Origin: Cloacibacterium normanense | GTDB lineage: Bacteria; Bacteroidota; Bacteroidia; Flavobacteriales; Weeksellaceae | Assembly: GCF_002943105.1 (NCBI RefSeq) | Contig: NZ_PTPZ01000001.1 | Location: 124,001-188,000 of the forward strand | Reading direction: 5' to 3' | Length of the DNA: 64,000 nucleotides | Part shown: piece after piece, positions 41,782-50,003 of the stretch | How positions within the stretch are numbered: the stretch's first letter is position 1 | Layout of the letters: each line of letters starts with the position of its first letter | Made by a program: the position numbers and the translations under genes | The notes under the pieces: model-generated | Told to the model about the DNA's origin: nothing | The model's database searches: none | Seen by the model: only the letters and a program-made list of their open reading frames with translations

Positions 41782-43266
41782 ATGAGCGTAGTAGCCAGAC
41801 AAAGTTTTAAATATTCTATCATAGGATACCTTGGTTTTTTACTGGGAACTGTTTCTGCTATTTTTATATTTCCGTTTGATATGGTTTTCTACGGGAAACT
41901 GCGTTTCGTTTTATCGGCTACCTTAATGTTGGTTCCTTTTGTGGTTTTCGGGTTGAGTTATTCTAATGTTTACTTTTTCGGGAAAGCCAAAGAAGAAGGG
42001 AAGCATCAAAATCTTTTTAGCCTTTCTTTAGTTGGTGTTGGGATTAATTTCTTGATTTTTTTACTCGGATTTTCCGCGTTTTTCTATATTTTTTCCTCAT
42101 TTCAGGAAGATTCTGAGTTGTGGGATATGAAACGATTGATTTTGCCAATGGTTTTGGTAATGTCGCTTTCCGCAGTTTTTAACCGATATATTTCTAATTT
42201 CAAAAGAATCGTTGTTCCGAATATTTTTGAAAATATCTTCCCAAAATTAGCCAATCTTGGAGCGTTTTGTCTGTTCTTTTTCTTAGGAACTTCAGAAAAA
42301 ATATCTTACGGATTTTTCTTAGGCGTTTTTGTGCTGGGATTAATTGGTTATGTATTGTATATCAATAAATTAGAAAAAATAGCTCCAGATTTCAGTACAG
42401 ATTTTGTTAAAAAAGACAAACTTTGGAAAGAAATCTTGAATTACAGTTTCTATGGATTTTTAGGGAATTTAGGAAGTTTCTTAGCACTGAATATTTCCAA
42501 TTATATGATTGGCGAAAAGCTTTCTTTCGAAGAAAACGGAATTTATAGCACGGTTTTTTCTGTGGTACAACTCATCAGTATTCCTTCGATGGGATTGTAT
42601 AATATTTCTGCGCCCATTATTAGTAAACATTTTGCAGACGACACCATTAAAGAACTCGATGTTTATTATAAAAAAACCTCACTGAGTTTGTTTTTTCTAG
42701 GTTTGGTGCTATTTTCTTGTATCGCAGTTGGTTATCCTTACCTCACGGATTTTATGCCAAAATCTGGAAAATTATTATTGGAAGCGCAACCGTTGGTTTG
42801 GGTAATTGGTTTTGCATTGTTGTTTGAATTAGCAACAGGTTTTAACAGTCACATTATTTCCATGTCAAAATATTATCGATTTAATATTTACGTGATGTTG
42901 TTTTTGGCGGTTCTTACCACGAGTCTTAACTTTTATTTCATCAATAAAACCAGTTTAGGAATTCTGGGAATTTCTATTTCTTACGCCGTTTCATTGACGA
43001 TTTTTAACTTGACCAAAATTGCGTTCAACTACTATCAATTCAAGGTTTCTCCTTTTACGATAGAAATGTTGTACAGTGTAATTTTAGCAACTTTAGCCAT
43101 TTCCTTGGCGATTGTTTTGCCTAATTTTTCAAATAGTTTTTTGAATTTGGTATACAAACCAGCTTTGGTTTTGATTATTTTCTTTGTGGGCAATCACTTT
43201 ATGAGAATTTATCCTTTAGATAAGTTTTTAACCAAAGATTTTCTAAAGTCACTTTTTAAGTTTTAA
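41782..43266 (+). CDS. Wzx-like polysaccharide flippase
   Basis: A 494-residue inner-membrane protein with about 12-14 hydrophobic segments (from YSIIGYLGFLLGTVSAIFIFPFD to PALVLIIFFVGNHFMRIY). SVVARQSFKYSIIGYLGF is a typical opening of Bacteroidota oligosaccharide flippases of the MOP superfamily; the second half restates the first (WKEILNYSFYGFLGNLGSFLALNISNYMIGEK). It likely moves lipid-linked sugar units made by the adjacent glycosyltransferases across the membrane. It ends the accessory cluster. Confidence 0.85.
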   Translation: MSVVARQSFKYSIIGYLGFLLGTVSAIFIFPFDMVFYGKLRFVLSATLMLVPFVVFGLSYSNVYFFGKAKEEGKHQNLFSLSLVGVGINFLIFLLGFSAFFYIFSSFQEDSELWDMKRLILPMVLVMSLSAVFNRYISNFKRIVVPNIFENIFPKLANLGAFCLFFFLGTSEKISYGFFLGVFVLGLIGYVLYINKLEKIAPDFSTDFVKKDKLWKEILNYSFYGFLGNLGSFLALNISNYMIGEKLSFEENGIYSTVFSVVQLISIPSMGLYNISAPIISKHFADDTIKELDVYYKKTSLSLFFLGLVLFSCIAVGYPYLTDFMPKSGKLLLEAQPLVWVIGFALLFELATGFNSHIISMSKYYRFNIYVMLFLAVLTTSLNFYFINKTSLGILGISISYAVSLTIFNLTKIAFNYYQFKVSPFTIEMLYSVILATLAISLAIVLPNFSNSFLNLVYKPALVLIIFFVGNHFMRIYPLDKFLTKDFLKSLFKF

Positions 43267-43332
43267 AAAATCCTAAATCTGAAATCCCAAATCTAAAATC
43301 CCAAATCTAAAATCGTAAATATATAGGGCAAT

Positions 43333-43422
43333 CTTTTTCTGCCTCTACTTTTGCCAAAGCAAGAAAAAGTCGGGCTATTCGTTACAATCTTTTATTTTTC
43401 CATTTGTCAAAGAAAAATAAAA
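43333..43422. repeat. Two adjacent inverted repeats in the flippase-hpt spacer
   Basis: CTTTTTCT (43333-43340) pairs with AGAAAAAG (43362-43369), and TTTTATTTTTC (43390-43400) pairs perfectly with GAAAAATAAAA (43412-43422). Both lie in a GC-richer block with CGGGCTATTCGTTACAATC between them. No gene is seen in this 258-base gap. Confidence 0.7.
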
Positions 43423-43500
43423 GGATTTTCACTTCTATCTCTATTGCAGAAATATATACCTTTTAACCAAATTTACCCTCCAAAATTCCTAAAATTTCTG

Positions 43501-43508
43501 TAAATTTG
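43501..43508 (+). promoter_or_regulatory. Promoter -7 box (TAAATTTG) of hpt
   Basis: TAAATTTG followed by C, 16 bases before the hpt ATG. Confidence 0.6.
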
Positions 43509-43524
43509 CGACTTACAACAAGTT

Positions 43525-44079
43525 ATGGAAAGCATACAAATTCACGACAAATCTTTCGTGCCTTACCTAAAGCACGACGAACTTCAAGAAATCGTAAAAA
43601 ATCTTGCAGAAAAAGTTTACGAAGATTATAAAGATGAAACTCCTGTTTTTATCGGGGTTTTAAATGGTGTAATCATGTTTTTTTCTGATTTTTTAAAGTA
43701 TTATCCAGGGAAATGCGAATTGGCATTTATCCAAATGTCTTCTTATGCTGGAACACAATCTACAGGAATTGTTTACAAGAAAATGGACTTGACCAAAGAA
43801 GTAGAAGGAAGACACATTATCTTAATGGAAGATATTGTAGATACAGGAAATACCATCGAAAGTTTATACAATTATTTCGAAAATACACAGAGACCAAAAT
43901 CTCTAAAAGTGGCAACACTTTTACTCAAACCAGAAGTCTATAAAAAAGATTTCAAAATACATTATGTAGCCAAAGAAATTCCTAATAAATTCGTGTTGGG
44001 TTATGGATTAGATTATGATGAATTAGGAAGAAACTTACCAGATTTGTACCAATTAGAAGATGGTAGAATAAATCATTGA
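43525..44079 (+). CDS. hpt: Hypoxanthine phosphoribosyltransferase
   Basis: A 184-residue purine-salvage enzyme that makes IMP/GMP from hypoxanthine/guanine and PRPP. The PRPP loop is IILMEDIVDTGNT (98-110); VFIGVLNGVIMFFSDF is the pyrophosphate-binding loop and KFVLGYGLDYDELGRNLPDLY the C-terminal base-binding hood. It is separated from adk, another purine enzyme, by a four-helix-bundle gene. Confidence 0.94.
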   Translation: MESIQIHDKSFVPYLKHDELQEIVKNLAEKVYEDYKDETPVFIGVLNGVIMFFSDFLKYYPGKCELAFIQMSSYAGTQSTGIVYKKMDLTKEVEGRHIILMEDIVDTGNTIESLYNYFENTQRPKSLKVATLLLKPEVYKKDFKIHYVAKEIPNKFVLGYGLDYDELGRNLPDLYQLEDGRINH

Positions 44080-44130
44080 TTGCAGTCAGCTTTCTGCAAT
44101 CAGCAATCAGCAAAAAAAATAATAATCAAA

Positions 44131-44508
44131 ATGCGTGATTATAAAAAATATGATATTTGGAAATTGAGTCATTTATTGACTTTAGAAGTTTATAAAATAA
44201 CTGAAAGTTTTCCAAAAGAAGAAATATTTGGGCTTACATCGCAGATTAGAAGAGCATCAAGTTCTATAGGAATAAATATAGTAGAAGGTTGTGGTAGAGG
44301 AAGTGATGAGGATTTTAAAAGATTTTTGAGAAATGCATCTGGTTCTGCCTTTGAAGTAGAATATATACTTTTGCTCTCAAAAGATTTGAATTATATTTCA
44401 GAAGAGAAATTTATAGAATTAACTCCAAAAGCAGAAGAATTGAAAATGAAAATCTCTAAATTAATTCTCAAAATTGAAGAAGATATCAATAAAAAGAAAA
44501 ATAGATAA
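44131..44508 (+). CDS. Four-helix-bundle protein (23S rRNA IVS/S23-like family)
   Basis: A 125-residue cytosolic protein from ATG 44131 (MRDYKKYDIWKLSHLLT); the longer TTG frame reads through spacer repeats. It has the family hallmarks: WKLSHLLTLEVYKITESFP, EIFGLTSQIRRASSSIGINIVEGCGRGSDEDFKRFLRNASGSAFEVEY. The family is found in rRNA intervening sequences, next to retroelements (Avd-like) and as stray genes; its role is unclear. Here no reverse transcriptase or rRNA is near. It splits hpt from adk and is bounded by GCTTTC/GAAAGC-type spacer repeats. Confidence 0.88.
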   Translation: MRDYKKYDIWKLSHLLTLEVYKITESFPKEEIFGLTSQIRRASSSIGINIVEGCGRGSDEDFKRFLRNASGSAFEVEYILLLSKDLNYISEEKFIELTPKAEELKMKISKLILKIEEDINKKKNR

Positions 44509-44576
44509 ATAATATTAACCAAAAAAAATTGGCATTGCAAAGCTGAAAGCTGAAAGCAGATTGCCGAATGCTAAAA

Positions 44577-45155
44577 ATGATAAACATCGTTCTATTCGGT
44601 CCTCCAGGAAGTGGTAAAGGAACCCAAGCACAAAACCTAATTGAAAAATTTAACCTTAAGCAAATTTCCACAGGTGATTTGTTCCGTTTTAACATGAAAA
44701 ATGATACGGAATTAGGAAAATTGGCTAAATATTATATTGACAAAGGAGAATTGGTTCCAGACCAAGTAACCATTGATATGTTAGTAGATGAGCTTAAAAA
44801 ACCTACAGATACTAATGGTTTTATTTTCGATGGTTTTCCAAGAACTTCTTACCAGACTGAGGTTTTAGACCAAATTGTAAAAGAACAATTAAATTCAGAA
44901 ATTTCTGTATGTCTTTCACTTATTGTAGAAGACGAAATCTTAGTGCAAAGATTAGTAAAAAGAGGCGAAACTTCTGGCAGGGTAGATGATAGTGAAGAAG
45001 GAATCATCAGACACAGAATAGAAGAATATTATGCTAAAACTGCTGAAGTAGCAGAGTTATATAAACAACAAGGCAAATATGTAGAAATTAATGGAGTAGG
45101 AGAAATCTCTGAAATTTCTGAAAAACTTTTTGCCGAAGTAGAAAAAATTAAATAA
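44577..45155 (+). CDS. adk: Adenylate kinase
   Basis: A 192-residue enzyme interconverting ATP+AMP and 2 ADP. P-loop GPPGSGKGTQ (about 7-16), NMP-binding ISTGDLFR and FDGFPRT are present. The LID is the short type (RLVKRGETSGRVDDSEEGIIRHR) without the zinc or long lid insert. I start at ATG 44577 (MINIVLFG); an ATG three codons upstream lies in the spacer repeat. It ends just before an inverted-repeat spacer and obgE. Confidence 0.94.
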   Translation: MINIVLFGPPGSGKGTQAQNLIEKFNLKQISTGDLFRFNMKNDTELGKLAKYYIDKGELVPDQVTIDMLVDELKKPTDTNGFIFDGFPRTSYQTEVLDQIVKEQLNSEISVCLSLIVEDEILVQRLVKRGETSGRVDDSEEGIIRHRIEEYYAKTAEVAELYKQQGKYVEINGVGEISEISEKLFAEVEKIK

Positions 45156-45160
45156 TTATG

Positions 45161-45222
45161 TACGAGTTGCGGGATTCGAGTTACGAGGTAATTCCGTAAA
45201 AACTCGAAACTCGAACCTCGTA
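45161..45222. repeat. 62-base nested inverted repeat between adk and obgE
   Basis: Arms TACGAG/CTCGTA (45161/45217), TTCGAGTT/AACTCGAA (45175/45201) and TTACG/CGTAA (45181/45195) fold into one long interrupted hairpin ending ten bases before the obgE ATG. There is no T run, so it is not a classical terminator. Confidence 0.7.
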
Positions 45223-45232
45223 TCTCTCAACT

Positions 45233-46216
45233 ATGTCAAATTTTGTAGATTACGTAAAAATACATTGTAAATCAGGTCACGGTGGTGCTGGTTCTGCGCA
45301 TCTTCGTAGAGAAAAATATATTCCCAAAGGTGGACCAGATGGTGGCGATGGAGGAAGAGGAGGGCATGTTATTATGAGAGGAAATGCTCAAGAATGGACA
45401 TTGCTTCCGCTTCGTTATACGCGTCATGTAAAGGCAGAACGCGGCGAAAATGGTGGTAAAAACCAATTGACTGGAGCTTATGGAGCAGATGTTTACATTA
45501 ATGTTCCTATTGGTACCATTGCCAAAAATGAAGAAGGCGAGATTATTGGTGAAATAATGGAAGATGGTCAAGAAATCATCATCATGAAAGGAGGAATGGG
45601 GGGTCTTGGAAACGAGCATTTCAAATCTTCTACCAATCAAACTCCGCGCTATGCACAACCAGGAATGCCTGGAGAAGAAGGTTATGTGGTTTTTGAACTC
45701 AAAATTTTAGCAGATGTAGGATTAGTTGGTTTTCCAAATGCTGGGAAATCTACACTTTTAGCTGCTGTTTCTGCGGCAAAACCAAAAATCGCAGATTACG
45801 CTTTTACTACATTGACTCCCAATTTAGGAATTGTAGAATACAGAAATTTCAAGTCTTTTGTAATGGCAGATATTCCCGGAATTATTGAAGGAGCTGCAGA
45901 AGGAAAAGGCCTTGGTCATAGATTTTTAAGACATATTGAGAGAAACTCTATCTTGCTTTTTATGATTCCTGCAGATTCTGAAGATCATTACAAAGAATAT
46001 CAAATTCTACACAAAGAATTAGAAGAATATAATCCAGAATTAATAGATAAAGACATCATTGTTTCTATTTCTAAATCAGATTTGCTAGATGATGAATTGA
46101 AAAAAGAAATCACCGCAGAGTTTCCAGAAAATCTGAAACCGCTTTTCTTTTCAGGAGTTACGCAAGAAGGTTTGGTAGAACTGAAAGATGTAATCTGGAA
46201 AAAATTACACGGATAA
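45233..46216 (+). CDS. obgE: GTPase Obg (CgtA)
   Basis: A 327-residue ribosome-associated GTPase. The Gly-rich Obg domain (1-158) has [24 protein letters not shown] and [11 protein letters not shown]. The G domain has G1 GFPNAGKST (166-174), G2 TLTPNLG, G3 [18 protein letters not shown]4 SKSDLLDD and G5 near FFSGVT. It lacks the third C-terminal domain seen in some firmicutes, as is usual in this phylum. It has a strong terminator. Confidence 0.96.
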   Translation: MSNFVDYVKIHCKSGHGGAGSAHLRREKYIPKGGPDGGDGGRGGHVIMRGNAQEWTLLPLRYTRHVKAERGENGGKNQLTGAYGADVYINVPIGTIAKNEEGEIIGEIMEDGQEIIIMKGGMGGLGNEHFKSSTNQTPRYAQPGMPGEEGYVVFELKILADVGLVGFPNAGKSTLLAAVSAAKPKIADYAFTTLTPNLGIVEYRNFKSFVMADIPGIIEGAAEGKGLGHRFLRHIERNSILLFMIPADSEDHYKEYQILHKELEEYNPELIDKDIIVSISKSDLLDDELKKEITAEFPENLKPLFFSGVTQEGLVELKDVIWKKLHG

Positions 46217-46221
46217 AAAAA

Positions 46222-46252
46222 AAGAAAGCGTTCATTTTTGAACGCTTTTTTC
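46222..46252 (+). terminator. Terminator of obgE
   Basis: AGCGTTCA TTTT TGAACGCT stem-loop followed by T run; same core as the hairpin after pheS. Confidence 0.88.
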
Positions 46253-46269
46253 ATTTATTTCTAAAAGAC

Positions 46270-46277
46270 TATCTTTG
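46270..46277 (+). promoter_or_regulatory. Promoter -7 box (TATCTTTG) of the RhlE-like helicase
   Basis: TATCTTTG 136 bases before the start codon, giving the longest leader in the window. Confidence 0.55.
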
Positions 46278-46328
46278 TCCCATTATTCGCGGCATTCTTT
46301 AGCCAAAGTAGAAAATACTTTTTCAAAT

Positions 46329-46354
46329 ATCTGTAAATATTTCACAGATTTTTT
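46329..46354 (+). promoter_or_regulatory. Terminator-like hairpin within the helicase leader
   Basis: ATCTGT AAATATTTC ACAGAT followed by six T, between promoter box and start codon of the DEAD-box gene. It could act as an attenuator or fold differently with temperature; only the stem and T run are seen directly. Confidence 0.4.
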
Positions 46355-46412
46355 GAGCAAAAAATGTTGAAGTAAAATACTTCGCCCGCACACATTTTTA
46401 AAATTTAAACAT

Positions 46413-47663
46413 TTGTTATTTACAGATTTACAATTGATTAAGCCTATCCTTGATGCGCTTACCCAAGAAGGTTATGAAAAACCAACACCTATTCAATCAC
46501 AAGCGATTCCACATTTATTAGAAGGCAAAGACTTACTAGGAACTGCTCAAACAGGAACCGGAAAAACCGCAGCATTTGCTATTCCTATTTTGCAAAATCT
46601 TTATCATAAAAACACCAAAAACCATCAAATTAAGGCTTTAATTCTTACGCCAACCAGAGAATTAGCGATTCAAATTGAAGAAAGTTTCAAAGCTTACGGA
46701 AGACATTTGCCGCTGAAAACTTTGGTGATATTCGGAGGTGTAAAACAAGGCGCTCAAGAACAAGCTCTGAAAAAAGGGGTTGATATTTTGGTAGCCACTC
46801 CAGGAAGATTGCTCGATTTTATCAATCAAGGTATTATTTCGCTTAAAAATTTAGAAATTTTTGTTTTGGATGAAGCAGATAGAATGCTCGATATGGGTTT
46901 TGTTCACGATGTGAAAAGAGTAGTAAAGTTACTTCCACCGAAAAGACAAACTTTGTTTTTCTCAGCGACTTTTCCTAAAGAAATTCAAGAATTGGCGAAT
47001 TCTATGCTCAGAAATCCTGTAAAAGTAGAAGTGGCTCCCGTTTCTTCAACTGCAGATACCATTAATCAATCGATTTATTTTGTAGAAAAAGACGACAAAT
47101 TAGATTTGTTGACACACATTCTTCAAGACGAAAAGTTAGACCAAGTATTGGTTTTTGCCAGAACAAAACACGGTTCTGATAAAATTGCTAGAAAACTTCA
47201 TAAAGATAATATTTCAGCGGAAGCGATTCACGGGAATAAATCTCAAAATGCCAGACAAACCGCTTTAAGTAATTTCAAAAACAAGAAAACAAGAGTTTTG
47301 GTGGCGACTGATATTGCAGCAAGAGGAATTGACATTGACGACTTAAAATATGTGATTAATTTCGAGCTTTCAGACGTTTCTGAAACCTATGTTCACCGAA
47401 TTGGTAGAACAGGAAGAGCGGGAGCAGAAGGAACTTCTATTTCGTTTGTAGATGGTCTTGATTTAGTGAATTTAAGAAACACCGAAAAACTGATTGGTAA
47501 GAAAATTCCAGTGGTGAAAGATCATCCTTTTCATCCTGAAAAATTAGTTGAACAAAAAAGAGATTCAAACAATAAACCTTTTGTTCCTAAACCAAAACCT
47601 CAGAAAAAAGAAGACATTAACTTTAAAAAACCCAAAAAGAAGGTTTTTTATAGAAAGAAATAA
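46413..47663 (+). CDS. DEAD-box RNA helicase, RhlE type, TTG start
   Basis: A 416-residue RNA helicase: Q motif TPIQSQAIPHL, motif I AQTGTGKTAA, PTRELA, TPGRLLDF, motif II DEAD in LDEADRMLDMG, SAT, and motif VI HRIGRTGRAG. A short basic tail (KPKPQKKEDINFKKPKKK) replaces a structured C-terminal domain. The family start MLFTDL aligns with TTG at 46413 and no ATG is close upstream, so TTG is likely the true start. A 136-base leader with a hairpin precedes it, suggesting control such as cold response (inference). Confidence 0.93.
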   Translation: MLFTDLQLIKPILDALTQEGYEKPTPIQSQAIPHLLEGKDLLGTAQTGTGKTAAFAIPILQNLYHKNTKNHQIKALILTPTRELAIQIEESFKAYGRHLPLKTLVIFGGVKQGAQEQALKKGVDILVATPGRLLDFINQGIISLKNLEIFVLDEADRMLDMGFVHDVKRVVKLLPPKRQTLFFSATFPKEIQELANSMLRNPVKVEVAPVSSTADTINQSIYFVEKDDKLDLLTHILQDEKLDQVLVFARTKHGSDKIARKLHKDNISAEAIHGNKSQNARQTALSNFKNKKTRVLVATDIAARGIDIDDLKYVINFELSDVSETYVHRIGRTGRAGAEGTSISFVDGLDLVNLRNTEKLIGKKIPVVKDHPFHPEKLVEQKRDSNNKPFVPKPKPQKKEDINFKKPKKKVFYRKK

Positions 47664-47755
47664 ATTAAAAATGCCACGAATGCACTAATCTTTTATGCAT
47701 TCGTATTGTTTTAATTTTATAGAGTAGAAAAAATATTTGTGCATTTGTGGCAAAA

Positions 47756-48520
47756 TCATTTGGCGAAAATTCGATGTGCATTTTCAGTTGTAATTTTATC
47801 AATTTCTGCAAAGTCTTTATTGTAAATATTGACGAGTTTTCCAACGACCAAATCCAGGTAAGAACTTTCATTTCTTTTTCCACGATGCGGAACTGGTGCC
47901 AAATAAGGCGAATCTGTTTCCAGAACAATTTTTTCTAAAGGAATTTCATGTAAAAATTGGTCGATTTTACCATTTTTAAAGGTAATAACTCCACCAATTC
48001 CAAGAAGGAAATTCAAATCTATCGCTCGTTTTGCTTGTTCTAAATTTCCAGAAAAACAATGGAAAATACCTCTTAATTTCGGGTGTTTTTTACGTTCTAA
48101 AACCTCGAAGGTTTCATCAAAACTTTCTCTGGTATGAATAATAATTGGTAAATCTCTTTCAATTGCCCAATCTATCTGTTTTTCAAAAGCTTTTATCTGA
48201 ATGTCAAGCGTAGTTTTGTCCCAGTACAAATCAATTCCGATTTCACCAATCGCAGGAAATGGTCTCTTGTTCAAATAATTTTCTACAATTTCTAATTCTT
48301 TTTCCCACGTTTCTGGTTTTACATAACAAGGATGCAATCCCATCATTGAGAAAATTTGATTGGGAAATTCTGCTTCTAATTGAAGCATTTTTTCGTGTGA
48401 TTCTGAATCAATGGCAGGTAAATAAAATTCGGTAACGCCCTTATTAATGGCGCGATGAATCATTTCTGTTCTGTCTTCATCAAATTCTTCTGAATATAAG
48501 TGTGTATGTGTGTCAATCAT
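47756..48520 (-). CDS. tatD: TatD-family metal-dependent DNase
   Basis: A 254-residue TIM-barrel hydrolase. Metal ligands: DTHTHLY (His5, His7), Glu in AIGEIGIDLYWD, His in IIIHTRESFD, His in GIFHCFSG, Asp in LETDSPYLAP followed by HRGKRNES. The family are 3'-5' exonucleases or deoxyribonucleases in DNA quality control. Its start overlaps the GNAT gene by eight bases. It is the last gene of the operon ispB-like/GSCFA/GNAT/tatD. Confidence 0.92.
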   Translation of the reverse strand: MIDTHTHLYSEEFDEDRTEMIHRAINKGVTEFYLPAIDSESHEKMLQLEAEFPNQIFSMMGLHPCYVKPETWEKELEIVENYLNKRPFPAIGEIGIDLYWDKTTLDIQIKAFEKQIDWAIERDLPIIIHTRESFDETFEVLERKKHPKLRGIFHCFSGNLEQAKRAIDLNFLLGIGGVITFKNGKIDQFLHEIPLEKIVLETDSPYLAPVPHRGKRNESSYLDLVVGKLVNIYNKDFAEIDKITTENAHRIFAK

Positions 48521-49049
48521 AATTGAGTTCAGAGTTTTTTTTAAGTTTCAGTTTCATCAGCAAATCAGTCTGTACATCTTTTCCGAGAACAAAGTCATGT
48601 TTTCCGAAGATTTCAAAATCATTTTTTTCATAAAAACGAATGGCTCTATGGTTTTCTTCCCAAACACCAAGCCAAACATATTCTAAATTCTTTTCTCTCC
48701 CGATTTCTATGGCTTTATCAAAGAGAATTTGTCCGATTTTTTGACCTAAAAATGCTTTTAAAACATAAATTCTTTCAATTTCGAAGTGGTTTTCTTCTAA
48801 TTTTTCGGTTTGAGCATCTTTGAAATTCAGTTTAAAGTAACCCAAAATCTCACCATTATTTTCAGCGAAATAAAACTCAGAATTTACATTTTCGAGTTCA
48901 GTTTTTAGCTTTTCAATGCTCAGATTTTCAAGGAGATATTTTTGCATGTCTTCTTCTGTATTCACTTCTTCAAAGGTTTCCTTGAAGGTTTGAATACTGA
49001 GATTTCTAAGCGTTTCTAATTCGTTGATATTGAGTTTTCTGATTTTCAT
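48513..49049 (-). CDS. GNAT-family N-acetyltransferase
   Basis: A 178-residue acetyl-CoA-dependent acetyltransferase. Motif A is around IERIYVLKAFLGQKIGQILFDKAIEIG, with the pyrophosphate-binding Q/R-x-x-G-x-G/A pattern, and WLGVWEENHRAIRFYEKNDFEIFG is the diagnostic C-terminal block. The acceptor is unknown. It overlaps the GSCFA gene by four bases and tatD by eight, so all are cotranslated. Confidence 0.88.
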   Translation of the reverse strand: MKIRKLNINELETLRNLSIQTFKETFEEVNTEEDMQKYLLENLSIEKLKTELENVNSEFYFAENNGEILGYFKLNFKDAQTEKLEENHFEIERIYVLKAFLGQKIGQILFDKAIEIGREKNLEYVWLGVWEENHRAIRFYEKNDFEIFGKHDFVLGKDVQTDLLMKLKLKKNSELNYD

Positions 49050-50002
49050 TCTATAAAAATCTTATGTTTTACTTTCTGTTGTTGAAGGGCTATTTTTTCT
49101 TTTAATTTTTCTAAAAATTCCAAATATTTTGGAGATTTTTCATCATTAGGACGGTGTTCTAGGGCTGCTTTTATTTTGTAGTTTTCGGTAATGAAATATT
49201 TTACTTCTTCTGAAAAATAAGCATTCCCGAATTTTTCCCAAATGTACTGAATCGCTTGTTGATTAGGATGAATTAAGTCTTCTTTGTAAAATCTGTAATC
49301 ACGCAAATCGTCCATCATGATTTCGTAAATCGGTAAATAATGACAGTTTTCGAAATGGGGAAGTGTTTCATGAAGCGCACAAATCAGCTTAGATTTACTC
49401 AATTGATTTTCGGTCATTCCATCTTTGGCATGACGAACTGGTGAAACTGTAAATAGAATTTGAACGTCATTTTCGCAAATATCTTTTAGATTTTCTATGG
49501 TTTCTGTGATGGAATTTTTCAATTCCTCATCTGTTAAAAGTCTTTTGTGAAAGAACTTTTGCGGAATTTTATGACAGTTCGCCACCAATTGTTTTTTAGG
49601 TAAAAATTCGTAGATAAATGAAGTTCCGTAGGTGATAATCACCCAATTGGTTTTTTGTAGAAATTGGTTTCCCGTTTCTATGTTTTGATTGATTCTTTCT
49701 AGGGTTTTATGTGCATAAAAACTGTTGAAAGAAGTGTGGTGGTTCAGCGAAATGTACTCTTGATTATAGAGAATTAAATCTTCTTCTTTGTACTTTTTGC
49801 AATCGTGTAGATTTTGGATGGCAATATTCAACGAAAATGGGTTGAAAATCGTTCCAAAAGGATTGCAAAGTGTCTGCATTTGTCCGTTTTTGAGCAGTTG
49901 AGACATTTCAGCAGCAAAGCAAGAACCGACAGAAAAAATGCTGTCGGTTAAAAGGATTTTCTTTTCAGAAATAGGAATATGGACTTCTGTTCTGAATTTC
50001 AT
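49046..50002 (-). CDS. GSCFA-domain protein
   Basis: A 318-residue protein of the GSCFA family, named for the motif seen here as VGSCFAAEMS (about 25-34). NPFGTIFNPFSL and TYGTSFIYEFLPKKQLVANCHKIPQKFF are also conserved. The fold is SGNH-hydrolase-like, with FTVSPVRHAKDGMTENQLSKS and DLIHPNQQAIQYIWEKFG providing the probable catalytic Asp and His. The substrate is unknown. It follows the prenyl synthase after one base. Confidence 0.88.
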   Translation of the reverse strand: MKFRTEVHIPISEKKILLTDSIFSVGSCFAAEMSQLLKNGQMQTLCNPFGTIFNPFSLNIAIQNLHDCKKYKEEDLILYNQEYISLNHHTSFNSFYAHKTLERINQNIETGNQFLQKTNWVIITYGTSFIYEFLPKKQLVANCHKIPQKFFHKRLLTDEELKNSITETIENLKDICENDVQILFTVSPVRHAKDGMTENQLSKSKLICALHETLPHFENCHYLPIYEIMMDDLRDYRFYKEDLIHPNQQAIQYIWEKFGNAYFSEEVKYFITENYKIKAALEHRPNDEKSPKYLEFLEKLKEKIALQQQKVKHKIFIE

Positions 50003-50003
50003 T

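Noticed and set aside
44131-44508. Diversity-generating retroelement suggested by the Avd-like four-helix bundle
   Set aside because: No reverse transcriptase, template repeat or variable-repeat target is present nearby.
45272-45658. 128-codon minus-strand frame opposite obgE
   Set aside because: Antisense to the highly conserved Obg domain.
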